From positions 2,046,001-2,110,000 of the forward strand of contig JACZZP010000003.1 in assembly GCA_015183035.1 (NCBI GenBank): a stretch of 64,000 nt of DNA, written 5' to 3'. This DNA is from Meloidogyne chitwoodi. Lineage: Eukaryota; Nematoda; Chromadorea; Rhabditida; Meloidogynidae. How positions within the stretch are numbered: the first letter of the stretch is position 1; every line of letters starts with the position of its first letter. A model generated the notes under the pieces. It made no database searches. It was given only the letters and a program-made list of their open reading frames with translations, and was not told the DNA's origin. Both the position numbers and the translations under genes were made by a program. Positions 45,801-57,062 of this stretch are shown here, piece after piece.

Positions 45801-48800
45801 CATGATCAGGGTATTTCACATTTTTTAAAAATAGAGTTTAGAAAATCCAAAAGATTCTAAATATAAGTAGTAATTATATTTAGAATTAACTAAATTTAAA
45901 TTTATAAAATTTTTTTTTAATTAATTTCGATAAATCCTATAAATCCTTAATTAAACAAAATAAGTATGTATAAAGCTGAAATATAAATAAATAAAAATTA
46001 TAAAATTAATTATTTTTATTTTTTTAAGAAATATTTAATAATGAAAATATAATAGAAGAAGAAGAAAATAATAATAATAATAATAATTTAAATAAAATAA
46101 TAGAACAATTAATTACAAAATATTTATTTTTTAAAAATAAAGAAGAAAAAAATAAAATAATTAATTTAATTAATATTACAATTTTAGTAAAAAATATTTT
46201 AAAAATAATTTTAAAAAATAAAATTAATTTAATAAATAAAAAAAGTTTAAAAAAATGTTGGCTAAGTTTTAGTATAAAAGTTTTAGAAAATTTAAAAAAT
46301 AAAAATTTATTGAAGAAATTATTTGATGCTTATTATTTCCTCATAAGCAATAATAATATTATAGCTTACAATAATTTAAAAATTATAAATAATTTTGAAA
46401 AAATTTTGTAATTTTTTTTTTTAAATATTTAAATTTCATTTGAAGTACTTAAAATTATAATAAAATAAAAAAATATAAAAAAATTATTTTTCATGTATTT
46501 ATGTATTTTTTAAGATTATGTGTTGTTCTAAAATATATAAATATATTTATTTTATTTAAAAAATAATAAAAATACAATAAAATATTCATAAAAAACAAAT
46601 AAATCAGAAAAACATGTTTTTGAATATGTTTTTGTGTTTTTAATGTATTTTTGTTTTTTATTTTGTGATTTTATGTACTTTAAACGACAATTTTTAAGGG
46701 AACAGTATTTAGAGAATTTAAAGTATTTTTAATATAAATTCTAAATTTTAATTTTTAAAAATGGTAAAATTAAATAAAATTTAAATATTTTTTAGGCAAC
46801 AAAAAAGCATAAAAACATTAAACAAAAAACAAAATAATTTAATTAAAAAAATAAGTTTACACACATTTTGCTTATTTTTGGCAACAAATGGAAATAATAA
46901 AATTATTAAAAATTATTTACTTTTTGAAAAAGAAAAATTTTCAAAAATTTTTGAAAATTTTATTGATGAAAATGGAATTATTAGCTTAGAATTTTTTGAA
47001 GAAATTAAACCTTTATTTAATAAAAATAATGACGAAAATGATAATAATAAAATATTAAAAATTAATAATGAAGAAGAAGAAGAAGAATTAAATTATTTTG
47101 CTAAAAATGTATTAAATAAAATTAAAAAAATATTAAATTCAATAAATCAACAAGAACTTGGTAAATAAATATATTATTTAATTAAATTCTTTTAATTATT
47201 TATTAATTTATTTAAATTAGTTTAAATTATAAAAAAGTGTAAAAATTAGATTTATTAGTTACAATTAATTTATAAAAATAAAATAAAAATAATTTTGAGA
47301 TGAGATAGAAATTATTAAAAATTTATTTGTCGATTACCTGTACAAATATTCACTATATTAATTTAATAAAACATTTTAAAAAATATTTAAATTATTAAAA
47401 AAAAACAAATAATAAATTAATTTTAATTTTATTAGATAAAAGTTTAACTGAACAATTTCATGATTTGTTTGGAAAAGAAAAAATAATAAAAAATAATAAT
47501 AAATTATTAAATTATTCAATTAATTATTTATTTATTCCAAATAAATCTATACAAAATGAAAAGGTAAATTTAAATTAAATTAAATAAATTTAAATAATTA
47601 TTTTATTTTTATAGCTTTATAATTATTTAAATTTATTTTATAATGAAAATACTGAAATAAATGAAAAGAAAAAGTTTACTACGGTATGGCTAAGGAAAGA
47701 ATTTGAAATTTGGTTAATTAAAATTTGCAAAGAAAATTTAGTTGAATATGGAGGTTAGAAAATTAAAAAAGTTTAATAATAAAATTATAAGGGAATTTTT
47801 TTTTAATTAATTTTTATGTTAAAATAAAGTTTTTTGAGAATTCTAAATTTTAGTCATATTTCAAAATAAAAAAAGAATTTTATACAAAATATTGTGATAT
47901 TCAAAGGGATATTTAATAAATAAATAAATATTTATATTTTAAAATAAATATTATTAAATATAAAAAGTATTTAAGAGAATATATATTAAATATATATTTT
48001 AAATTGGATTAAGTAATATTAGGGAATTAAAATCAGAATTATTCCGATTTTTCAGAATTTCAATTTAGGTCGATAACCAAATCTCTTTCACTCTAATTTT
48101 AAATTAAAATAATTAAAATTTAATTAAAATATTATTTTATTAAATAATTAATTTAAAAAAAGGTTATAAAATGATAATTGGAGGATCTACATTTCTCGGA
48201 ACAGCAGGATTAGACTCAGATTTGGATATTATTTTTATTTTTCCTCAAAAATGTATTTGTCAAACAATTAATTTAAATAATTGTGATAAATGTCAAAAAA
48301 ATAAAAATTATCGTTTTTGTACAAAACATGAACTATTTTTTGGAACAAATGAAAAATCATTTGCTTCACATTTAAAAAAAGAAATTTTAAATATAAAAAC
48401 TATGGAAGAATTTGAATTTAAGGTAAAATTAAAAATAAAAAATTTAAAAATTATTTGAAAAATTAAATATTATAAAATTTATTACTTTTTAAATAATTCT
48501 TTTAAAGATTCCTTTATTTTTAAATTAAATTTAAAAATAATTTTTTTAACAAAACTGATATTTTCTACAATTTTGTTACTTGAATAAAATCATTTCAAGA
48601 AAACTAAAAAATTTTTCACATTTTAAAACCTCTCCCTTAACCCTCTGATAAAAAATAAAATTTTTTTTATTAATTTTATTAGGGTGGCGCCACCCAACTC
48701 CAAAAATTAAACATAATTTAAAATAAAAAAAATTACCTAAAATAAATATTAACTTATTTAGATAAAAAATATTTTAATTTTTATATATTAAGTAGAATTA

Positions 48801-51800
48801 CAGTAATTTTTTAAGATAATTATTCTTTTACTATTTTTTACTAAAATACTACCAATTATATTAATAATTTTTTTTTAATTTAAATTAAATAGAAAATAAT
48901 TAAAAAAATAAAATTTAAAAATTAAAGGGTTATTCAATGTCTAATTCATATATAAATTCAATAGAAAATGCTAGAGTCCCAATAATTTCAATTTTAATAT
49001 CTAAAATAGAAATGGATATAATGGCATGTCCTCTTCCTTTTGAAAATATTCCAAATAATAATTTTGATTTAATAAATATTGAAAATGAAAATAAAATTAA
49101 TAAAAATTTAATTTTATTTGATAAATTGATTGAAATAATTATTAAACAAAATGATCTATTTTTTAATAAAAATATTTTGGTTTTGACAGGTAATTAATTA
49201 AATTAATTAATTAAATTAATAAATAAATTTAATTAATTTAATATTTATTTTTTAAAGGCTTTTTAATAAGTAAGAAAAATAACTTTTAATTTTGGAAAAA
49301 TTAAAAGTTTAAAATTTTATTAAATTCTTTAGTCACAATTATATACAAATTCCCTCAATTAAAAGAAAGTTAAAATTGTTTGAAAATTCAAAAAAATAAA
49401 ATAAAATTTTTTTAAACAAATTTATACAAATATTCTAATCTCTCCAAGTTTAATTTATTAAAAACAAACACTAATTTAAATAAAAAAAATTAAATAAAAT
49501 TTTTCATTTTTATTAATCTGACTGCCTATATTAATTATTAGGATAAGGGGTAATAGAGAAAATTAATTAATTAATTTAAATTAATATATTAAATTAAATT
49601 AAATATTTAATTCAATTTAATTAAATAAAATTTAATTTAAAAAAAGGATATCGAATTGCTTATCAAATAAAATCAAAATTTATTCAACCAAAAATTCAAT
49701 TATTATTTATTAATTTAATGAGAGCTATTAAATTATGGGCAAAAAGTTAATTTAAATTAATTAAATTAAAATTAATTAAAAAATTTTAAGGAAAACAAAT
49801 TTATTCTAATATTTTTGGTTATTTAAGTGGAACAATTTTAATTATTATGACTGCAAAAATTAATTTACTATATTATTCTAGTGGGGGATTGAATTTTTTA
49901 TTACAACAATTTTTTAATATTTATAGTGAATGGTTGGTTTGTTAATAATTATTATTTATTTATATTTTATTTTTTGTATTTTTGTATTTTTTGTGTTTTT
50001 GTATTTTTTTGTATTTTGTATTTTTTGTGTTTTTGTATTTTTTGTATTTTTGTATTTTTTGTGTTTTTGTATTTTTGTATTTTTTGTGTTTTTGTATTTT
50101 TTGTGTTTTTGTATTTTTTGTATTTTTGTATTTTTTGTGTTTTTGTATTTTTTTGTATTTTTTTGTGTTTTTGTATTTTTTTGTATTTTGTATTTTTTGT
50201 GTTTTTGTATTTTTTTGTATTTTTTTTGTGTTTTTGTATTTTTTTGTATTTTGTATTTTTTGTGTTTTTGTATTTTTTATTTTTTTGTGTTTTTGTATTT
50301 TTTGTGTTTTTGTATTTTATAATGCATTTTTATTATTTATATATATTATTTTATAAAATTTTAAAGGCAATGGCCCTATCCAGTAATGTTAGAACCATTA
50401 ACTAAAAATAAAGAATTTACTAATTTAAATAATAATAATATAATTATTGACTCTTGGAATTTATCAAAAATATTAAATAATAATATTGAAAATGCACAAC
50501 AAATGCCTATAATCTCTCCCAATTTTCCTGAACAGAATGTTGCTTTTAATATTAATAAATTTACAAAAAATATAATTATAAGAGAAATTAAAAAAGGTAT
50601 TTATTTAAGATAAATTATTTAATTAATTTTAAATAAATATTAAAAATTAATAAATTAATCTCGTGTAAAAATAATAAAAAAATATTTTTAAATAAATTAA
50701 AATTAATTCCAGTTTCTGATTTTATAAAAAACAATAATAAATTAATTAATAAAAATAATGAATGGTGGAAAAAAATATTATTTAAGCCAATAAATTATAA
50801 ATTAATTTATAAACATTTTATTTTAATTATTTGTACTGTTACAAATAAATTAAAAGAAAATTTAAATGGAAAATTTACTTGTGGATTATTAAAAACAAAG
50901 CTAAGAATAATACTTGGATTGTGGGCTGAAAAACTTGAAGAAAATAAAAATGAAAATAAATTAAATTTGGAAGAGTATCATGCAATTTCGGGGTTTGAAA
51001 AAGAAAGGAAATGTGAAAGAAAAGAGTAAAATTAAAAAAAAATAATTTTTTAATTTTTTAAGTGCCTATATTAATCCCTAAAAATCAAAATTAAGAGTAA
51101 TATTTAGGGGACACTATTGGACCAAAATTTGAATAAAAAAATTGTTAACAAGATTAAAAATCTCATCCGGTATCGGGCCCGGAACTATGCTTTTATCAGA
51201 AGCTAACATTTTGTTTACTTTTTTTCTCTATTTTTTACTCAAATGTCAGTCTGCAAATGTCGCTAAGCCTTATTATTTAATATATTTGTTAACTCTGACT
51301 TTTGTTAATAGAACACATAAATATAAAGAACAACGTTCATACCCATTGGTAGATCTAAACCTTTGTACTAAATATAAAAACTAACTGGAGATAAGGATTA
51401 AGGACACTCTCTGGCTGATCCCGTTATTATAGGCTTATTATAAAAAATTAAAAAAATTATAATTTAATATTTATAAGATAAAAATAAAAAATATTTTAGA
51501 ATAGAAGAGCATTGGACAGTCTGGTTGGTTGGAATAAATTTAAAAAATAATGAAAATATAATAATAGATGAAGAAAAACAAAAACAATTAATATTAACAA
51601 TTAATAAAGAATTTTTAAAATTTAATAGAGAAAAAAATTGGTTAAAAGCTATTTATGTTAAACAAAATAATTTAAATAAAATGTATATATTTTTATTTTT
51701 TTAAATTAAATTTAAAAATATTTTTAATTATTTTTTAGGATTAATTTAATTATTAATTCTGATTATTCTAATTGTCCAGAAATAAATAAACTTGAATTTG

Positions 51801-53298
51801 GTAAGCTTAAATCTATTTTTTAATTAAACAAAATTAGAGAGTTTTAAATAAACTCCCTTGCAAAAATAATAAAACTACAATAATGCATCTAGAATACATT
51901 TATTATTTATTAACCTCTAAATTAAAGTTGTAGTATTGTAATTTTATATATTAAGCAATTTTTAACTAAAATTTGATTTCTTTTATTTTTTTAATTTTTT
52001 TAATTATTTTATTTGAGAGGAGTATTTATTCTCTTCTATTGAAAATAAATTTACATTATTTTTAAAAATTAATTAAAAAATATTTAATTATTATATAATA
52101 TTTAGTCTCAATAAAAATTATTTAAAAAAATATAATTAATAAAAATAAATTGACAAATTCCCTCACATTTTAGCCTTGAATGATTGCCTTTTTCCCGTAC
52201 ATTGTCTTAATTCAAAAAGTTTTTTTGAATTACTCCAATCTCATTAAAAATGAATTTTTATTAAAATTTTGAGCATAATCTTTCTTTTTTAATTTTTGTT
52301 TAATTCTATAAAGGATTAAATTTTTGTTAATTTTTAAAATAAATATTTTAAAAATTAATTTAATATTATAATTTAATTTATTAATAATTTAAAATATTTT
52401 TTTTTTTTAGTAAAATATTTTGAACGTCAATATTATTCAAATAATAGTTGTTTTAACAATAATTCATTAAATATTCCAAATATTTTAGAAAAATGTAATA
52501 AAATAATTAAATGGCCAAATGAAGAAGATGAAAATAATGAAGAAAAAAATATTTTAAAAATAGAAGAATTAAATAATTTTATTAAATTACCTTTAAATAT
52601 TGACAATTTAAATAAAGTAAAAATATAAATAATTTTTTTTTAAATTTTATAGTTAATTATATTTAATAGGAGCAGGCCAGTGTACCGCGAGCTCATTGTA
52701 CCGCAGAGCTTATAACTTATTTTATATTTACCAAAAATTTTCGACCCAAGCATGGTTCGACTCAGCTCGATGAGCTGAGTCGAATGACACTAAGATCTCT
52801 ATTTTATAACAATTATAAACGGAGTTATAAGCTCTGCGGTACAATGGGCTCGCGGTGGTGCACCCATATTTAATTTTAGAATTTTAAATTTTTAGAAATT
52901 CTCGTGGTTTTATTTCCTTTACTTAAAAAATAAAAATTAGGGAAATAACCTAATTATTTAATTAATTAATTTAAATATAATTATTGTGTCTCCTAAATTA
53001 AAAATATAAGAATGAATGACAGATATTGGGGATTGTCTGGGCAGACCTAAAAAAAATATCAGAGTGTTTGATTAGTCTGAAAAGTAATTTTACATAATTT
53101 AAATTAAATAAAATAAATTGAAATATTTTTTAAGAAAAAATAAAATTTAATATTAATAAATTTTAGAAAAAAATTGAAAAATATTCAATTTATCAAAAAT
53201 ACGAAAATTCAAAAATTAAAGAAGAAGAAAATACAAAGAGGAAGAAAAATAAAAAAGAAAATAAAAAAATAAATTTAAATGAATTTATTAATAATTAA
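42836..53298 (+). CDS. canonical poly(A) polymerase with very long N-terminal extension
   Basis: About 22 exons remain in one frame. The first eight (42836-46407) encode about 818 unrecognised residues, including a K/E-rich coiled coil with DKGRVLxEEE repeats (45100-45540) and a poly-Ser patch. The next exon (46797-) joins in phase. The catalytic domain: GGSTFLGTAGLDSDLDIIFI (nucleotidyltransferase GS..DxD), VPIISILISKIEMDIM (third aspartate), LMRAIKLWAKRKQIYSNIFG, YSEWQWPYPVML, MPIISPNFPEQN. RNA-binding part: WWKKILFKPINYKLIYKHF, HWTVWLVGINL. The C-terminus is a basic KRKKNKKENKK run, probably a nuclear signal. Expected role: 3' adenylation of nuclear RNA. Ordinary family members have under 100 residues before the catalytic core, so either this is a fusion or two models are wrongly joined. 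Confidence 0.75.
43541..43745. repeat. AATCAGAATCTTAAGTA minisatellite
   Basis: About twelve imperfect 16-17 bp units in an intron of the poly(A) polymerase gene. TCAGAATYTTAA words of the same type recur in introns near 58500, 59380 and 63110. Confidence 0.8.
49965..50320. repeat. TTTTTGTGTTTTTGTAT low-complexity array
   Basis: About 350 bp of TTTTTGTATTTTTTGTG units filling the intron at 49932-50366 between the codons for SEW and QWPYP of the poly(A) polymerase. All three forward frames are open as F/C/V strings, an artefact of the composition. Confidence 0.9.
52679..52864. mobile_element. foldback element, ~186 bp
   Basis: Inverted arms with GTACCGCAGAGCTTATAAC on the left and GTTATAAGCTCTGCGGTAC on the right, in an intron of the poly(A) polymerase gene. 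The centre contains a further dyad, GACTCAGCTCGATGAGCTGAGTC (split at GAT). GC-rich against its surroundings. Non-coding. Confidence 0.8.
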
Positions 53299-53937
53299 TG
53301 AATATTAAAATTGTTAAATAAATAATTTTATAATTTTTTTAAAAATTTAATTGTACATATTTTATTAAAAATTATTAAAAAAAATGTTTTTTTTTATTAA
53401 TTTATAAAATTATTAAAAAATTAAGGAAAATAAATTAAAAAAGTCTATGAATAAAATTAATTTCTTGAGAGGACCTATAACATTTTTAATATATCATCTG
53501 TTTCTTTCAGTGTCTTAATTCCCTCTTTTTTTATTTCCTTGTTTAAATTAATTTATTTTTAAATTAATTAATTTAATTTAAAAATTAAACAAAAAAACAA
53601 TTAATTAATTAATATTTTAAATAAATTGTCTAATCATCTTTTTTAATTTTATTTTATTAAATAAGAGAAGTGTATGATGTACTTTTATTTTTTTATTAAA
53701 ATTTAAAAAATTAAAAAAAATGTTAAACTAGGAAATAAAATTTCTCTTTCGATTGAACTTTTAATTAAAATAATTTAAAATATTTTATTTTATTAATTAA
53801 TTACCTTTTTTTTGTTTTTATTTTTATTAAATGTCTAGAGAGAAGGTATGTATATAAACTAAGTATTTTAATAATTAATTATTAATAAAAATAATAATAT
53901 TAAAAATAATTAATATTTATTTTAATTTAATTTAAAA
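53299..53937. other. AT-rich spacer, no gene seen
   Basis: Poly(A) polymerase 3' region and upstream region of the small peptide gene. No motif recognised. Confidence 0.5.
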
Positions 53938-54274
53938 ATGAAATTTAATATAATTTTATTTATTACTTTATTTTGTTTAATTTCTATTGAAATTATTAAA
54001 ATTAATGCACAAATAGAAAAGGATGTGAGGATGGCCTTATTGGTATTTTTTAATTATATTTAATTAATTAATTTTCTTTTTTAAATTAATTAAAATATTT
54101 TTAAATATAAAAATAAATAAATAAAAATATTTATTTATTTATTTTAAATAATTTTTTTTTAGATGAAACATCTCTTGACCGCTTTCGTCGACGCTGTATT
54201 CCATTAAGTTGTACAGGAGGAAATTGTTTTTCCGGAAAATGTCCTTATTGGTGTAGTATTTGTCATGTTTGGTA
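53938..54274 (+). pseudogene. small cysteine-rich secreted peptide gene, frame apparently broken
   Basis: Exon 1 opens with a signal peptide (MKFNIILFITLFCLISIEII, then KINA). Exon 2 (about 54164-54274) encodes a dense cysteine cluster with spacing C-x4-C-x4-C-x4-C-x3-C-x2-C, preceded by RFRRR, ending CHVW. The cysteine frame extends back into exon 1 as GCEDGL, but that frame is offset from the signal-peptide frame within exon 1, near an A-rich run. A further Cys-containing segment, GVICRCFCSPF, lies at 54957-55029 in a phase that does not join exon 2. So either the gene is decaying or there is a sequence indel. I do not recognise the family. A secreted peptide role is inference. Confidence 0.4.
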
Positions 54275-57062
54275 AATGTCGAATTTATATAGCAACGGTC
54301 TTTGTTATGGCTGAGAAATGAATTTTAAAGAAAAATATTTAAATTTTGATAAATATTATTAAACAATAAAAAAATTTTTTTATTATTGTTTATAATAAAT
54401 AAATGATTAAATTAAACTTTATATATTTGAGTAAAAAATAGTTGATTGAAAAAATTGAGTTGAAAAGATGAAAAGATATTCTAATAAAATCCTCAAAACT
54501 TTTAAAAATTCAAAAAATTATTTAAAAAAGTGATATTAATTAGAAAGAGAAAAAATACATTAATAAAAATAACAAAAATAATCCAAAATCTGAATTTTTG
54601 TTGCCTCAAGTCTAGAAAATGATGATAATGACGCTAAAGTTAATTTATTTATTTTTCAAACTAAATTAAAATTCCTTAACATTTTTATGTTTGTCTGTTG
54701 TCTAAAAATATTAAAATTGTAAAAACGTTTTCCGGAAAAATTAAAACAAAATGTTTTCCGGAAAAAGTAAACAAAATGTTTTTAGAAAATATTATAAAAT
54801 AAACATTGTTTTTTGCTACTTTTATGTTTTTCCGGCAGCAAATTATATCCCCAACTTTTTAATAACTTTTTAATTATTTTTAGAAGGAATTTATAAATGG
54901 AATGAATAGGTATGTTAATGTATAAAAGAAAATGATTTAAATAATAAAGAAAATAAAGGAGTTATTTGCCGATGTTTTTGTTCTCCATTTAGACCAAATT
55001 CATTAAACAATTTCAAATGTGAAATTATTTAAAATAGGTATATTTAAATAAACATTAAATTTTGGAAATTATAAGTTTATACAAGCTTTTTAAATTATCA
55101 TAATTATTTTATTCAAAACTTTTTTTATTGTATAATTCCAATTATTTTAAGAAATATTAAAAAAAATATTATTTCAAGTTGTGTAATTTTTTAATAGATA
55201 TATTAGCTAACAGCTGCTATTTTACACAAATAGGTAATGAATTTTTGTTTGTTATAAAATCGTTTCTCTGCTTATTTTTACACTAAACTAAATAATTAAT
55301 TATTTTCTGCACAAAATCTACTTCCGGTCATTTTATTTGTTATACTTATCAAAAATATTTTTCTACTTTTATTTTTAAAATTGTTTTTAATTATTAAGGT
55401 ACAAGTCCGCAAAATTAAAAAAAAATAAAAGTATTATGGCATAACCAAAAAGTATCAATTTTTATAATTTTTAAACAAAAAATTTATTTTTAAAGGCATA
55501 TTTTTCATTTTTAGTCTATTTTTTAAAAGATAGTTAGCTAAAATTCAATTATAAAATATTTCCGACACAGCAACAAAACTCTTTAAATCTAATTTTCTTT
55601 CGCAAAAACAAAATTTAAAAATATTAAAAAATTATTCCAAAAAATATTGTTGTGAACTTGTTTTGTTTGAAACATTTTTTACAAACTAAGTTTTAATTAT
55701 CTTTTCTCAAACATTTTTTACAACTAAGTTTTATCTCGTTGTTTGCTTCATGTTAAGTACACAGTTTTAATACATATTCTACCTAATAATTTTTTACTCC
55801 CTCAGTTAACCTTTAATTGACACTCAACTTTTATTATTCATATTTATTTGCTTTCCTGCTGCGTTCCCTTAGGCAGCAATAAGCTTTTCACCCATAATTT
55901 TTATAATTTGACGATTAAATTTTTTTAAATATGCTTTAGGCGAACAAAAAAATTTTTTTTTAATATTCAATGAATGTTGTCAATTTTAGTTGCTTTATTT
56001 CTTTTTTTCATTATTTAAAAGAAAATTGATTTAAATTTTTATAAATAATTATTTTAATTAATTCCCCATTTTGTACATTTTTGGGAATATCCTAAAATTA
56101 AACTTGTATAAAAAATGAGCAGCAGAGGAAAAAAATTTCGAACATTTTTTCTTTCTTTTTTTCAAATGCAAATGACAGCTTTTTTTTTAGTTTTCCAAAA
56201 ATGTAAAAATAGCCTAAAGGTAATTTTTGTTCATTTTAAAACTATAAAAGAAAAAATGCCCAACAAATATTCTGTCAGTTGCGAGAATAGTTGGAGACTA
56301 GTAAGGGGAATGAACAAAGATTATTAAATATTTATTATTAAAAAATTTTTTATTAAAAAATAATTGATATTTTTTCAGATAATTTTGATGGATATAAAAT
56401 TTAATTTTTGGCGTATAATTAAAAAACTATAAATTAATATGTATTAAAAAATTTTTTTTTAATTTTTAAATTTTTCCTCTACCTTATAAAAAATATTTCC
56501 TCTAAAAATAAAAAAATTATTATTTTTTTCTTAAATTTCATTTTTCCCATACTTAATAATTTCCACAAACTCTCATTACTTTAATTTGCCGCTAGCATTT
56601 TAAGTCGGCCAAATTGAACTTTACTTACATGTGACCTCTCAAATTACTTTTAATACCTTAAATATATTCATCATTTTATAAAATTTATTTACTTAATATT
56701 TTTGTATTTTTTAAAATTATTTGTTTTTTTTATAATTCCTAAAAATATTCGGAATTTTATTTATTTTTTTGTAAATTAATGATTCACTTTTTTTTTAATT
56801 TTATTTCACATTTTTTTAAATTAATTTTTTGCTTCAAATTAAAACAAAAATCAAAATTTGTTTACTTAAACTAATATTCTTAAAATTTTATTTATTTATT
56901 TTTAGAATTTAATGTGAGAAATACAATGTTTTTACTGTTTATAAAATTAATTTTCAAATTTATTTCACAAGAAAATATTTTTTTAATTCAAAAAATATTT
57001 TTTAATTATAATATTTCTCATTAAAAAATAAATTATTAATTTCATTTTATTTTAGCTAAAAA
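54275..57062. other. long AT-rich gap, mostly featureless
   Basis: Besides the Cys-containing segment at 54957-55029 there are TTTTCCGGAAAA palindromic words at about 54725-54840, and TTTTTTACAA(A)CTAAGTTTTA repeated near 55676 and 55716. An open frame of 70 codons at 56115-56327 starts with a plausible ATG (MSSRGKKFRTFFLS) but has no recognisable motif and no introns; I leave it uncalled. Confidence 0.5.

Noticed and set aside
49926..50405. Three forward open frames of F/C/V/Y strings
   Set aside because: Products of the TTTTTG array inside an intron; only the exon starting near 50367 (WQWPYPVML) is coding.
56115..56327. 70-codon frame starting MSSRGKKFRTFFLS
   Set aside because: No motif, partner exon or codon signal; AT-rich DNA of this length yields such frames by chance.
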